Shown: one piece after another, positions 40,161-52,728 of the stretch | Layout of the letters: every line of letters starts with the position of its first letter | Numbering within the stretch: the stretch's first letter is position 1 | From: Viscum album | Taxonomy: Eukaryota; Streptophyta; Magnoliopsida; Santalales; Viscaceae | Assembly: GCA_963277665.1 (NCBI GenBank) | Contig: OY728166.1 | Coordinates: 550,247,219-550,311,218 of the forward strand | DNA: 64,000 nucleotides | Direction: 5' to 3' | Position numbers and translations under genes: made by a program | Notes under the pieces: model-generated | Seen by the model: only the letters and a program-made list of their open reading frames with translations | Databases searched by the model: none | What the model was told of the DNA's origin: nothing

Positions 40161-40895
40161 TAATTTTATCATAGGAAGGGAAGGAGGTCCATGACAATGT
40201 AAGTAAGAAGAATTAATGCTCTGAATGGCTTGGAAAAGATCCCAAAAAACCCATTCATGCATTTTAGTATAGATTATATGTTACCAATAAATCAAATTGA
40301 AAGGGTAAACCAAATTCCAAGAACTCGTTCTGTGACATCCATAATGACATTTGCAGCAATCAAGCCTGTCAGAATAGGTGAAATTATTGATTCATCAAGT
40401 AGAGGTGAAATATTATATGGAGATGTCTTCATTTCAACCACTGAAATACAAAAATTATTTACATAGTCAATCGGATTAGAAGAAGTATTATCTATTATAG
40501 AGGAAGACATAGATGATGATTTCCAATCAATAACCTCCTCTTTATTACAACATGTGGAAACATCATCATTAGTAGGGTCTGAAATGTTGTCCTCTTCTTC
40601 ATGATGTTCCAAAACAGACTCCCCCTAAATCTAGATGTTTTTCTTCATCATATAATATGAATGTATAAATAGAATAAGTAAAATGTAATAAAAAATAAGA
40701 GGAAAATATGAGGGATGCTCCACTTTTATTTGAGGAAGGAGTCTCTACAAATGTGAATGAGATTAGAGAAGTAAATCTAGGTATAGAAGAGGATCCACAC
40801 CCCATTCTAATTTTTGATACCATGACATATGAATAGAAAGTGGTGTATACATAATTTCTAAAGTAACATAGAGATATTTTTCATTAGAATTATAC
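40161..40895 (+). other. E3 protease-RT linker
   Basis: This is the acidic, poorly conserved linker. The + frame 40,230-40,466 (78 codons) is probably a piece of the polyprotein, and the overlapping - strand frames at 40,292-40,823 are shadows. No motif is recognised. Confidence 0.45.
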
Positions 40896-41640
40896 ATAAA
40901 TTCCATGACATAATGCCGATGTACCTTGTCATCATTTGGGTCTTCCAGAAGAACATAGTGGATTCATGAAGGCTGCAAGAAAACATACCCAACTCATGCC
41001 TCAAAAATTTAAGTCGTGGTTGATAAAATTATGAAGGCGAATTTTTTAGGGAGGCTAGATATCTCAAATGGTTGGACATCATTTTCCCTATGAAAAAGAT
41101 GAATTATATGATCAGAGTATGCATTGATTTAAAAGATCTTAACTAATATTGTCCTAAAGATGACTTTCCAGTCCTGTTCACATAGATTTTATTTTATGCT
41201 ACTACTGTATATGAACCAATTTGCTTCATGAATGCATAATATGGGAATAATAAAAACTGTATGGCCCTAGAGAATGAATAATCTATAGCCTTCAGATCCC
41301 CTCAATGTGTTTTATTCTATCTGTTAATTCCCTTTGGATTAAAAAGTGTAGGTTCAAGGTATCAATGTGCCATGCACCAAATCTTCAAACCCTTCATAAG
41401 AAAATGTGTTGAATGTTATATAGATTATTTTATAGTTAAATATAGACAATTGTCGGATCACTTGGTTGATCTACAAACCATATTCAATAAACATTGGCAA
41501 CACAATTTGATGATAAACCTCTTGAAATGTGCTTTTGGTGTAACCTCAGGGTAGTTCCTTCACTACGTTGTATTACACTATGGTATCTAAATTGATCCTG
41601 AGAAAAAAAATCAATCCTTTGCATGTCACCTCCTAAAAAT
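40896..41640 (+). pseudogene. E3 reverse transcriptase remnant (Tat type)
   Basis: IRVCIDLKDLN, a stop and YCPKDDFPV at about 41,104-41,176 fit VRVCVDfRDLNkACPKDdFPlP. IAFRSPQCVLFYLLIPFGLK at about 41,282-41,341, then RYQCAMHQIF, fits TAFrtPkGiycYkVMPFGLKNAGATYQRAM..iF. The frame 41,372-41,554 continues with VECYIDYFIVKYRQLSDHLV and LMINLLKCAFGVTSG, for VEvYVDDlvvKSr...dHl.dL and lnp.KCaFGVtsGkfLG. The catalytic YVDD reads YIDY, so the second aspartate is lost. This is one of the best-preserved domains in the window. Confidence 0.9.
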
Positions 41641-42265
41641 ATTAAAGATTAAAGAGGAATCCAAGGAAACATAGCCTATATTTGGCTCTTTATCACCAAT
41701 TTAGAAGGAATGTTTTTAACCTTCACCAGATTAATGAGGAAGGCTGTTTCCTATCAATGAACTGAAGACTTTGAAAAGGATTTTGATACCTCAAATAATA
41801 TCTCTTTATTTCACCGCTATTAATGACACTTGTTGAGGTGAGACCACTTATTCTCTAAATGATAGATTTAGAGTTATCAGTGGGTTCATTAATTGCCCAG
41901 AAAAATGATGCTGGGAATGAAAACAGCCTTAACTATCTCATTAGAAATATTCTTGAAGTGGAAACATAGAATTTATGTATTGAGAACTATAACATAGAAT
42001 TAATATTTAAGTTTAGAAATTGAGGAACTAACTGCAACATCATGGTTTATAATTGGTATATCGAACAAAATTTCTCAAATTTACCATCAATCATTATATG
42101 ATTACAGGAAATTTGGAACAGTGGTCAGTAATTTTGCAACAGTTTGATATATAGTTTGTTTCTCAGGAGGAATTAATGGGCCATGCTCTGGCCGTCTTCA
42201 TTACTAAACACCCATCTGCAGAAAATAAATCATTGAATACTAAACATCTTGATGAATAGGTATTA
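41641..42265 (+). pseudogene. E3 RNase H remnant
   Basis: SVGSLIAQKNDAGNENSLNY at about 41,877-41,937, then LIRNILEVE, fits aiGalLvQ.ndeGkE.aiYYlSRtl...E. The domain end LQQFDI, a stop and FVSQEELMGHALAVFI with TKHPSAEN, at about 42,137-42,225, fits LqqFDI.FvPQKAiKGQALADFLA.HP. Stops lie between the blocks. Confidence 0.8.
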
Positions 42266-42760
42266 TCTATTCCAGATAATCCCCATCCATGGGATATGTA
42301 ATTTGATGGTGGCTCTAGAATTCCAAAAGTAAAGATAATGGAAAACCCAAAACTCAATAATGTTGGGTTTGGGATTGTCCTTACCTCCGAAAAAGGCATT
42401 GTTTCCTTATTCCATCCAAATATCGGATGACAGAACCTAAAATGAGGCAGAGTATCAAGCTCTCATCAAAAGATTGGAATTGGAAAATTTGGTGATAGTA
42501 AATCACTTGATAGTGAAAAGTTATTTAGAGTTGGTAATAACACATTTAAATGGGGAATATTCTATCAAAAAAGAATAGTTAATCCCTTTCTATTGTAAAA
42601 TCAGAGGGATAATGGATTAATTTCTCTCAGATATGACATTTTATTATATCCCGTTATCAAAAAATGCCCAAGTTAATGCACTGGCTAAATAAGCTATAGA
42701 TTTGGTAGATCCAAATCAGAATGAGAATGTCATCAGTATATCCCTTTTTCATGTGGTATC
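42266..42760 (+). pseudogene. E3 second, archaeal-type RNase H domain (Tat hallmark)
   Basis: PHPWDM, a stop and FDGGSRIPKV at about 42,284-42,330 fit the W.myFDGAs entry of the added RNase H of the Tat lineage. VGFGIVLTSEKGIVSLFHPN at about 42,364-42,423 fits aGiVliSPeG...pfsF. Later text aligns with nEAEYqAli.GLelA. IPLSKNAQVNALAK at about 42,649-42,690 fits hipRseNakADALA. The - strand open frame at 42,163-42,399 is a shadow of it. Confidence 0.75.
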
Positions 42761-44120
42761 ACCATTCTTTCAACCCTAATGGTATAAATTAAAGACATTA
42801 TCAGTATTTCTAAGTCATATGGTCATACCATGAGATAGAGAACACCCATCATGAAATATCTTCAAATTGGTGTACTACCACTAAATATAGATGAAAATGA
42901 TAGATCTGAAAATGAGCAGCCAATTTTTCACTTCATGATTGTCCAGATCACCAGATGATCCTCTAAAAACGGGGCTTTGATGTAATCCTCTTCAAGTGAA
43001 TTGACGGATAAGAAACTCTAGCTGTCATGAAATAAGTACGTTCAGATGTTTGTGGTACCTTCTAGTCTATGCATAGGCTTTTTGATAAAATCCAAGGTTT
43101 GGATACATCTGGCCTTCAAGGACATAGGATTTCACTAATTTCACCAATAAATTTCATCACTAGAAAGTCCATGCAACTTCATTCATGAAACCCTAGAGTT
43201 TTTACATACAATTAAATATTCCTTGGAATTTTCCACAAAGGGAATTATTATAGTAGAGCCTTATCCTCCAACTACAACTACAATGTTCATGTATATTATT
43301 TTTGGTATCGACTTCTGATCTAAATGGGATGAGTCAATTCCTCTCAAATAAGTAACACCCAAAAGCATTGTTAGTTTTGTAAAAACTAAAATTTTCACTC
43401 TATTTGGTTTCCCTCATACTATATTAATGAACAATGGTGAAATTTTTTGTTCTATTGAGGTAAAAGTTATATTAGGGTCACAATATCAGATCTAACAATT
43501 AATCTCACTGTCTTGCAATGACCAATGAATAGATAATGTCTTTCAATAATTCCATATCATATATACATTAGAAGATGGTGAATAAATATAAGAAATATTA
43601 TCATGTTAATCTTTTTCATGCTTTATGGGATTATCAGACTATTACCCATACTACCACCTGGGCCACTCCTTATTCATTAGTGTATGGAACAGAAGCCGTT
43701 TCTCCAATGGAAATACAATTTCAATAACTTAGTGGTACAATATGTGATCAGTTGTCTACTGATGAGAGGTCTCAAAAATGGTTTGATGAGTTGGAAGGAT
43801 TAGTGGAATAAAATTGCATATTTTTCATCAATCAGAAGTCTTCCAGAACATAATATAATGAGCCTTTAACAATAATGTTTTCCTCTATTCATTTCTTCAA
43901 GGAGAATTGGTATAGTTCCTTAGGAATCTAATGACACCAAGAATGAAACCTTCAATTGTTGAGCCAAAGTGGTAAGGACATTATTCAATTCCTATGGTCA
44001 ACTCAAATGGAACATATGCCTTAATATCAGTGGATAGATAGCTTTTTAGAACTCTAACCAATGCGAGATTCTTGAAGAAATACATAGAGAAATTTCACAC
44101 ATCATCCACACTACAAGACT
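42761..44120 (+). pseudogene. E3 integrase remnant
   Basis: The core at about 43,260-43,440 reads YPPTTTTMFMYIIFGIDF, then SKWDESIPLK and IVSFVKTKIFTLFGFPHTIL. This fits yPpsSkgHkfIlVatDYFTKWvEAiPlk.v....vi.Fik..Ii.RFGvPqTi. Later blocks are YGTEAVSPMEIQFQ (about 43,684-43,725) for YGmEAVLPiEi, and LKKYIEKFHTSS near 44,073-44,105 for LKrYf at the end of Tat integrase. The zinc-binding part before 43,200 is largely unreadable. No chromodomain follows, as expected for Tat. Confidence 0.8.
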
Positions 44121-44330
44121 AAAAATGGAATAGACCCCATGTCCTCAGTGCAGGATATACAACATCACAACACTATGTCCTAGTCGCATGACATTAAACT
44201 AAAAAACAATGATTAACTTCCATGTTTTATGACGATAAAATGTGTAACACCTTTTCCTTGCGGCACGACATTAAACTATATGACATCATTTTTCAACGTT
44301 ACCTGACATCAAACTGAATGGATAATATCT
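44121..44330 (+). repeat. E3 post-integrase short repeat phrase (ATGACATTAAACT)
   Basis: Three copies of a phrase around TGACATTAAACT stand at 44,188-44,200, 44,266-44,277 and 44,304-44,315. Each has similar flanks, and another occurs at 45,241-45,253. Related phrases lie in both E3 LTRs (32,938-32,950 and near 63,150). Spacing is uneven in this decayed state (about 78 and 38 bases), so the original unit length is uncertain. Confidence 0.5.
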
Positions 44331-45150
44331 ACTCTACATGATTTTAAGAGATTCTATAAGAAATAATAATTGATATCATTGCTACTCCTTAGTGGAACTT
44401 GAGTCTATATCATCCCTATGTCTGAGTTAGATCTGTATATGGACCTTGTTTCACGATCTACGTACGACATGATTCTAAATTTCAATGAGATACGTAGAGA
44501 CTCATGGATCTCCAATTGTGGGCCCATCCCCACACAAAATATATTTTTTACATTTTTCTAATACTGTATATCAGTCAGATCTATACATATTTTTTCCTTA
44601 AGATACATGGTATAATCCTTATACCATTTTGTTTCATAAGAATAACCATTCTCCCAGAACTTGTAAAAATCTTGTCTTCCCCGTATCAAACTCGATTGGT
44701 ATTGGAAATGATCATTTTAAAAACTATTTATGGATTCATTATCATCTATAAGAGATACATACAGAGGCCTAGATCTCTAATCATTGGACCATCCACAATA
44801 TATAAAATCCCCTTTTATTATTTATATAAGAATCAAACCTATATAGGTAATGTTTAAATATCTACATATGACATGATTCTTACCCCTAGAATGACATGCA
44901 GTGAAACATGGGTTTTATCCCTTATTCGAGATACAATATGACTTTTTTTCAAATCGGTTCATCTTCATCCTACGATTTGGCTCAGCCTTCTTTAATTATA
45001 GTACCCATATTCTTCACTCATGTCTCCTTTGTGTTATAGAAGAATACTTTACTCCACCTTTTTTATCACACCGATCATATCTCACGTTGGTAAAGAAATT
45101 GGGTAAAAGGCTTTTCTATATAAATATGTTTTCTCAATTTCTTATGGGTT
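44331..45150 (+). other. E3 post-integrase spacer with one 117-codon frame
   Basis: No domain is recognised. The + frame 44,504-44,857 is long for this window and starts with hydrophobic residues, but it resembles no protein I know and lies in low-complexity AT-rich sequence. A phrase near 44,457 (ATCTACGTACGACATGATTC) returns in altered form near 44,858, so part of this spacer is also repetitive. Confidence 0.35.
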
Positions 45151-47060
45151 TTTAAATATCCTCACTTCTTGACTTAGAAATTCATTGTAAAATGTCCTCA
45201 CTAAATGACTTAAAACATCAAAGTACAATGTCCTCTATACATGACATTAAACTTCACAACATAATATTGATTCAATAGAAATAATGAATGTCTCCATTAT
45301 TTATATATGAGTCAGATTCAAGAAAAATAATTCAATATCATGGCCAATATTGATCCAAATATTTTTCAAATGCATTGAGCGCATCCTCCTACTATATTTA
45401 ACACTCTTATTCATGTATGTTTTCATATCATCCAAATCATTATCATGGTTTCTAGTGACAGAGTTTCTAATATCTGAGAACTCTTTTTCCTCACTATGTA
45501 GAATGTTCCCATAGGTGGCCTTGCATATATTTCTTACATAATGGGAATGTCAGTCAATAGATTCGACTATATGTTTATGCAACATATTCCCTAGTTGATC
45601 ATGCATAATAAAACCCCTATAATGGGTTTTTCAAATGATGGTAATTTCATTCTTGGTTTTAGTATCTCTGTCTCCTTCAAAATTTGATGATAATATACAC
45701 GATTTTTTGTTTTAAAATAGTCATTCACGTATATTCTTCCCATTATCTTTCACGCAATCTGAAATTATTAAAGTCCATGGTTTACACATGTCTCTCTAAA
45801 TGTGTTCCGAGTAGTATGAAATATCCATGAATCACATGACAACATATTATATGTTGTTTCCATTTATGAACCTAGTTGTATGACCTAAATATATAATCCT
45901 CATACTTCCTACATATAGGTCATAAAATCGTAAGAAATTACATTCCTTTGATTTTATGGAAATCATGTTTCGAAATAATATATCAATATTCTTGTACCTT
46001 TCTTAATAAACAAAACTCTGTTCTTTGGGAAATCTGGATTCCATAAACATTCTTCAACTTTTAGATATATAATTCCAAACTTCTGAAAATTCATTTTCAT
46101 GAAATTCCAGTACATGCCCCTAGGTGGCCTTTCATAATATTTTCCTACATGATAGGCCTTAAATTCAAATTATAAAACTATTTGGCTATGCATCATATTT
46201 CGAAGTTGTCCCTTCATAATCAACACCCATAACAGTTTTATAAAAAAATGGTATCTTCGTTCTTGGAAAAGATTTCCTCTAATTCTTTTACCCCTATTCC
46301 CATATCATTCATCAGTTCCAAAAATTCACAATTAACATTTTTAAATTTTCACTTCCATAAATGAAAATGGTAGTATAATACCCAAAAAATTATCAAGAAA
46401 TTGGGAGAGTCTCATAACTTTGGTCAACGATAAAGACCATAAATTAAATCTAAAAAACACCCCCACTTCATGACTTAAAACATCACAGTTTGATATCCAA
46501 AATTCTTTTTTCCAATAAATTTTAACCATTCATTATAAACCAAATTTTTATAGAAGTGTTTTCCCTTTTCCTGAATTATGTTGGCATAGATAACCGTTTA
46601 TTCTAAAAATTTATTTTATTGGAAAAACCACCCACTATAGTCTTGAGTCACCAAAATCCAATTTTCCCCTGTATATCTACAATCAAATGTTAAATTCTTA
46701 ATATCTATTTTTCTCGGCTATACATTGTGTGATCGTAGGTTTCCATGAATATATTGCCTACATAACAGGCCTATCAGTCAGAAGATGCCACTATTTGAAT
46801 ATGAAACTTATTCCATAGTTGGACCAACATAACACAACTATTGTAAAGAGTTTATAAAATAATGGTATCTTCATTTTTGAAGGGGACTCCAGTTATGTTG
46901 ATAGAAGTTTTAAATTTTCTGACCATTAAAATCATGGATCAAGATTCCCCTTGAAAAATATAAGGAATATTAAAGAAATTCAAAACCTATATGTTTTGTT
47001 TGGGATATAATTTCGAAATTTAATGTCAAGGTTTTTCAACCTTAAACACTAGCCCTTTAT
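45151..47060 (+). repeat. E3 degenerate tandem repeat, about three units of ~610 bp
   Basis: The landmark GGTGGCCTT..CATA...TTCCTACAT is found near 45,514, 46,120 and 46,735, about 606 and 615 bases apart. Its companions keep step: a stretch ending in TTTTTCAAATGATGGTAAT, then TTCATTCTTGG, ends near 45,660, and its relatives end near 46,265 and 46,885. A second landmark, AATGACTTAAAACATCA near 45,205, has a clear partner near 46,474, two periods away. No coding content is seen. Tandem repeats in the region before the 3' LTR are known for Ogre and related elements. Confidence 0.55.
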
Positions 47061-47339
47061 AGTAAATCATGCATGAAACTAAATTACCAACCACATGAGA
47101 CATGGTTCTCACAATATTGAGAACCTGAAAAGGGCCCCGTAACAAAAGTTATGTCCCATCCCACTAAACGTAAATTTTTTATGATTTATGTAATATTGAT
47201 CAATAAAAATCCAAAAGATAATATTTTTTGGGGTTTTCCATATAACCCTAGATAAAATACAACTATTCTTACTAGGCCTAATGTCTTAGGTAAAACAAAA
47301 TTATCTAGAAAGAATTAAAACACAGATAATTGAAGAAAA
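47061..47339. other. Short interval with no recognised feature
   Basis: This lies between the tandem repeat and the antisense region of E3. Nothing is seen. Confidence 0.4.
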
Positions 47340-49494
47340 AATGAGTTTAATTTATGAAAAACAATTCCTGGTGGATAATCCACTAATTGGAGTCTCTACC
47401 TTTCCATAAATCACATATGGTTTTCTACAGAACTCATTATTTGGTTAATAACCTCTTGAGCCCCATCCGATGCTCATTGAATATCGTTTAGTTTATCATC
47501 CTCACTCATTTTAGTAAAATGAAGCCCTTCTCTAGAATAATTATTGGTTTTTGAAACATCCTTATGGACTTCTCCTAATGATTTATAAAGCTGGTCAGGC
47601 TCCCCTGAAATGATATCTAATTCTTGTTGAAGTCACAAAAGCCAAACAATATTTTCTTTTATCATCTACTTCAGGTCCTTCAACTTTTCCTTATGAATAA
47701 CCTCAGATCATGACACCATGACATGGAATGGTTTGGTGTTGATCGAAATTTTATCTTTTATGAAGTCTTGCCGAAGATTTTTCTCTTTCTCCCCCATTGG
47801 AATAATATCTTTCACCACAGTATGAATTTCACAGTATTCAAAACTGCCAAATCTAAGCATGATAAAGAGAGATGAGACTCGTGGAATTATTGAAGGAAGT
47901 TCCTCATGGGGAACCTCATAAATTATATTCCATATACTCTAACATGCTATTTGATTTTAAAGAAGAATATACTTTTTTTGTTTTAGGTATGTTTCATAAT
48001 CACTTTCATAAGGAGGGATGTATTTTGGGATTATTGTGCACAAAGAAGTGCCATGTTCTGCTCCTCTATCACCAATGGATTCTCCAACTTCTAGTACTAT
48101 TTGGGATGATGTAGAGGTTTCAAATCTGTAACTAGACATTGGAGTTGATAGGAAAATGTAGAAAATAAAAAATCATGGTTGTGGTTAGCTTAAAGGGATA
48201 ACAAAAAGGATTTCAATCACAATTTTCGTATCTCTTACCTACCACTAGGTTAGTATCTTGAGATGACTCCTCCCCCATATTCTTATATTTAAAATTTTTG
48301 TTTGATGTATCTTGGGGGTAGTGCTATATTAAATTGGATTAGGATCTTTAGAATGAATCTCAGAAAGATTTTCTGTCTCATGATTCAACTAGGTCAATGT
48401 CTCTATAGTGATGGGATTGACCATAATATATATAATTATTTCAAAAACTGTTGTGGCTTCATTTTTATTATATGTAACAATATTTTTAACAAAAAATTGT
48501 TATAAATTTTATCATAAAAAGATTAATAGAAATAATATTGAAAACTCACGTCCAGATGATTCAATACAATGAACATCAAATCCTCAAAATCCTTTGGTAT
48601 ATTAAAATGTTCTAATAATTCTTAAAAATACTTTCCAAGGATAATCTTATCATCCAATGATAAAAAAGAAAAAATGTTAGTCTCACCCATGGGAGCACTC
48701 GGCGTGTTTTCTTCACAACATTACATCAACAACCTTTGAACACAAATAGATTCTTTAGCAACAATTGTGGGGTCAACATCAATTGTTGTTGGATATTTTA
48801 GTGTATGAGATAAACTTAAAGTAAAACATGATAAAAGTCAATTATTTTTACAATTCATGTCCTATAAAGCATTATTGATTTACAAAAATCCTCCTCTCCC
48901 CTAATAGTAGGAATGACAGAGGTTCTGGGGACAGAGTTTAGTCATTATGGCCTCAATAACTCATCGGGAACCACTAGATTAGAAGAAATGTGTGCCTCTT
49001 TAGAAACCCCTTCCATTATTCCATGAAGATTATCAGTATATCCATTCAAAGAAGTAAAATATGAATCCTCTATAATCATATGATGTTTAAACACATTTTC
49101 TTGAATAAAGGCTAAAATTTATGATTATCCAAAAGGCTTAACATAACTGAGAAAGCATTTATCTATGTCTTTTATTTATGCTTTGGTTTCATCACATTCG
49201 TAGAAGTATTAGCATAATCATCTCCAAAGATAAGTATTGGAGACGAAAATACCCTTTCCATACCATCCTCCATGGACTGTTTTCCTTTTTATATTTCTCC
49301 CAATTCATGGGTTGATTTGGTAGCTCCAAGAGTAGTGCATGTAGGTCAATACCATGTATATGAATCTTCAGTTGATTTTCCTTTATCAAACTTCTAGTTA
49401 TAAATGATATTTTTCCTGAGTAACAATGTTGTGTCTAAATTTAAATTGAAAAGCATAATAGAATGTGAGAAAAATGAAACATACATGTTGAGGA
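47340..49494 (-). pseudogene. E3 antisense open-reading region, downstream part (possible coiled coil)
   Basis: On the - strand this stretch reads as broken but protein-like text. It includes LQQELDIISGEPDQLYKSLG and VHKDVSKTNNY near 47,545-47,640, whose heptad-like leucines and charged residues suggest a coiled coil. The open frame 49,192-49,389 (-) contains HALLLELPNQPMNWEKYKKE. I do not recognise the family. It lies in line with the antisense region at 58,530-60,862 once E4 is taken out and is probably its C-terminal part. That join is inferred from position and composition. Retained stops and shifts make it a pseudogene. Confidence 0.4.
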
Positions 49495-52400
49495 TGTAAC
49501 ACCCCAAGCTTCACAGGTACACTTCTCTTTGAATAATACAATAGCTTGTGTCGTACGCAACCTCGAGTTCTAACACACCACGACCAATCAAAGTAGCCAT
49601 TATGAATACTAATATCCACTTTTTGAAATTTTATAAATTTTATTATTCAAATTGGACATCTTTTTTTATTTGGAATATCAAAATTATCCTAAGTTAAATT
49701 ATTAGTTTTTTATAAGAAACTTTAATGTTTGATGAATAGTGAAACCACTATATAGTAGTTAAAAACTAATTTTTCGTTTAAATGAAACTTTACCACTTCT
49801 ATGAATTTAATTTCGAAAATCTGACATAAATGGTTGTCATTAATATGTAAAATTTGGTTCAATTGGATGAAAATAATTTTTGGTGAATAGTTACATTAAT
49901 GTTTTATTAATCGCGATTAAAGGTAATTAGAGAAATTTAATGTAAATATTATTTTATAATTATTTGAAATTACCTTTACACATGTCCTGCCATTATTGGA
50001 TGAGTCATGTCCGACCAATACAAGCCATGGCTCAACTTGGTGACCCCATGGAGCCACTTGGGTATGAAAATGACATTAATAACTTCTTATTTAAAGTAGA
50101 AATTAAATTGTCACAAACATGTGTTGTTTTACTAAAACAATTATTACATGAGGTTATATAAGTTAACATTTAAACTATAAATATTCACTCGAAATATAAA
50201 ATAATTTTCTACATCATGTAAATTTTTTTAAAAAAAATTAGAAATTAAATAAACAAATTTATTTATGACACCATGATGATGCAGTGATTAGATCATTAAT
50301 GGGTAATTTAAATAAAATGAAAATATAAGGCATCATATAACACTTACACTTGTCTAAAACCAATTTTATAGGTTTATTTCGAACCCTTATCACCTTATCC
50401 TCGAAATTTATCATTGTGGGACATTTAAAATCAGAAAAGAATTTAATAATTAGGTAACATTTCATGACATTCCAAAAGACCCCTCCTCTCCTCTTATAAA
50501 CGGCCCCCACATCTACCGCCTTATTCAAACCTTCAAAGCCTTTTGTATTGTCCAACCTCTAACCAAATACCCTCTCAAAATTCCTCCATTCATCCTAGAA
50601 GCCTTACCTTAGATTGAATGCTCTTAAAGAAACCATTTTTGTTCAAACCGAGGGGAGTTACCCAATTTAAAGGTAATGTCTTCTCTTATGTTGTTTTGTT
50701 TTATTTTGCTTCTCCAACCCCCTAAACTATTTTTATACTTTTCATTTGAAACAACACCATTATCCTCAATATACTTGTATGTTTTTATGAGAAGGGTTTG
50801 ATTTACACTTACACAGACCTTCGTCTAATGGTTAAAGAACATACTGTTTCTGTGGGTGGCGAATTACTACCTCATGAAAAGATGATCAGTCAATCTTCTT
50901 TTAAAACCTCAAATGGTGGCCATTATGATGAAACTATTTTTATATATGATATATATTATGTTTATTTTTTCATTATGCTTCTATATTTTTCATTTATGAC
51001 ATACCAATATGTTTTCCATTATAGGTAAACAGGATAATTTCATTTTAGGAAGTGCGGACTACAATGCCTCAAAGTGATTTGAATCGTTAATGACATATGT
51101 GGGACGTATAATGGATGGAGTTAATGATATTATATTTGATATTATACTGGAATTATAATATACCTTTATATCATTATTATTTCATTCCATTAAATATGAA
51201 ATAGAAATGAAAGTAGCGTCCATGCTATGTACGGCTTACCATCTCCATTAACGATGCATTTCATTTCATACCTGTAAATGTTTTGTAATATTATAAATGC
51301 ATGTATATACTGGATATACATGATATATATGATATCTACATCATGAATATAATTCTGGAGATAATAGATATTCTACCACATAAACAACTTGTAATTATAA
51401 GTTGTTTATTTTTGACTCAAGTACCAAGGATCGAAAAAATGACTATTATTAAATGAAATGATTACATATTTTTCATAACATGGTAATAAGGGATATAAAA
51501 TGAATAATGATCTTGAAAAATGTTCTTAAACAAATAGAAATTAACTATAGTTTCTTACTCAGGAGATTAAATAACAATCGAGTCTAGTAGGACACGAGGT
51601 AATGGACTTCGTCTCAATCTCCTTTCATTGAGTCATATTTTGTTTTATACACAACTTTATTTTATACTATGTATAAAACCCTTTTAATTTTAATTTTATT
51701 CAAAATGAATCTTTTTATATGAAGCGTTTTTACTAAACTACAAAAGTAATTTTTTTTCTTACATATGTGGTGTCAACGACTTCTTCGCCGCCATGACCAT
51801 TATTTGAGTTTCAGTTTCCTCTACAAGCCATAACTTGTTTTAAATGAAAAATAAATACCATGTTTTATTTTTATTTTATTTTGGTATTGAATCTAGTTTT
51901 GATAATGTTTTTATTATATTAATGTGTTTTATTGATATCTTGTGATTGAAATTTGGAAATGTTATGTTTTATTTATGCATATTTTATGTGATACGATTAT
52001 GTTATGGTTCTTGGGAATTGTTTATGATATGTTTAAACCTTTTCATATAAGGAATTAATTGCACTTAATAAGTAACGGGTGGATCCCACTATAGCACCTC
52101 GATGTGTCGGTAGGTCTCATGAGACAAACCGGTGTCTTGGCATGAGGCCTTGACAAAATCTCATTTGTAATCTTGGCACGAGTCCTTGGCTACGTGGTTA
52201 AGATAGTCTGGAATTATGCATTCCATCATTATGAAAGTGGTTATTAATATTACATGTAATTATTCGACTAGTATAATATCCATATGAATTAGTAAATGGA
52301 ATTATTTAATTTTAATTTTTTTCAATATTATGCTTATGTTCAAGTTTAAAAGGTTTTTGTTTTTGTTATACATTGCCTTAAATGTTTATGTTTATTTATT

Positions 52401-52713
52401 AATGTTTCTGCTATATTGTTATCATTACTAAGAATTTGAGCCCACCCCTTTCTATGTTTTATTTTTTTTTCAGGATGTGAAAAAATATTTTATGAATGGC
52501 ATGTATGGTTAGTCTGAAGGGGATATGAGAGTGCACTATGGAGACAATGTTACTGTTATTTTTTACTTTATGATGTAATGTAACATTAATTAATGTATCT
52601 TGTGTTTCCAATTCAACAAAAATAATCATTCTGTCAAGACATGATCTTTTTTGATCATGCCAATGTTACGTAATAATGCACTGACTCTGGGTAACTGGGA
52701 TCGGGGAATTACA
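49495..52713 (+). repeat. E4 5' LTR
   Basis: It runs from TG at 49,495 to CA at 52,712-52,713 (3,219 bases) and matches 55,310-58,521. In the first 150 bases the two agree at roughly nine in ten positions by eye. Open frames inside it (for example 49,964-50,161 and 50,259-50,555 on the - strand) have no recognisable content. Confidence 0.85.
50495..50500 (+). promoter_or_regulatory. E4 5' LTR TATA box
   Basis: CTCCTCTTATAAACGGCCCC has the form of a plant promoter: a pyrimidine run, TATAAA, then a GC-rich start region. The 3' LTR has the same arrangement as TATAAAAGGCCCC at 56,310. A short leader rich in TC and AC follows in both copies. Confidence 0.65.
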
Positions 52714-52715
52714 AT

Positions 52716-52728
52716 TGGTATCAGAGGC
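52716..52728 (+). other. E4 primer binding site for initiator tRNA-Met
   Basis: TGGTATCAGAGGC begins two bases after the CA of the LTR end. It matches the common plant site TGGTATCAGAGC at the first 11 bases. It is the best-preserved primer site in the window, in keeping with E4 being youngest. Confidence 0.85.

Noticed and set aside
40292..40823. Two overlapping - frames of 106 and 74 codons
   Set aside because: They lie antisense to the E3 protease-RT linker. The acidic linker on the + strand explains their openness.
44504..44857. 117-codon + frame with hydrophobic start
   Set aside because: One of the longest open frames here, but it lies in AT-rich, partly repeated spacer with no homology that I recognise. 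I did not call it a gene.
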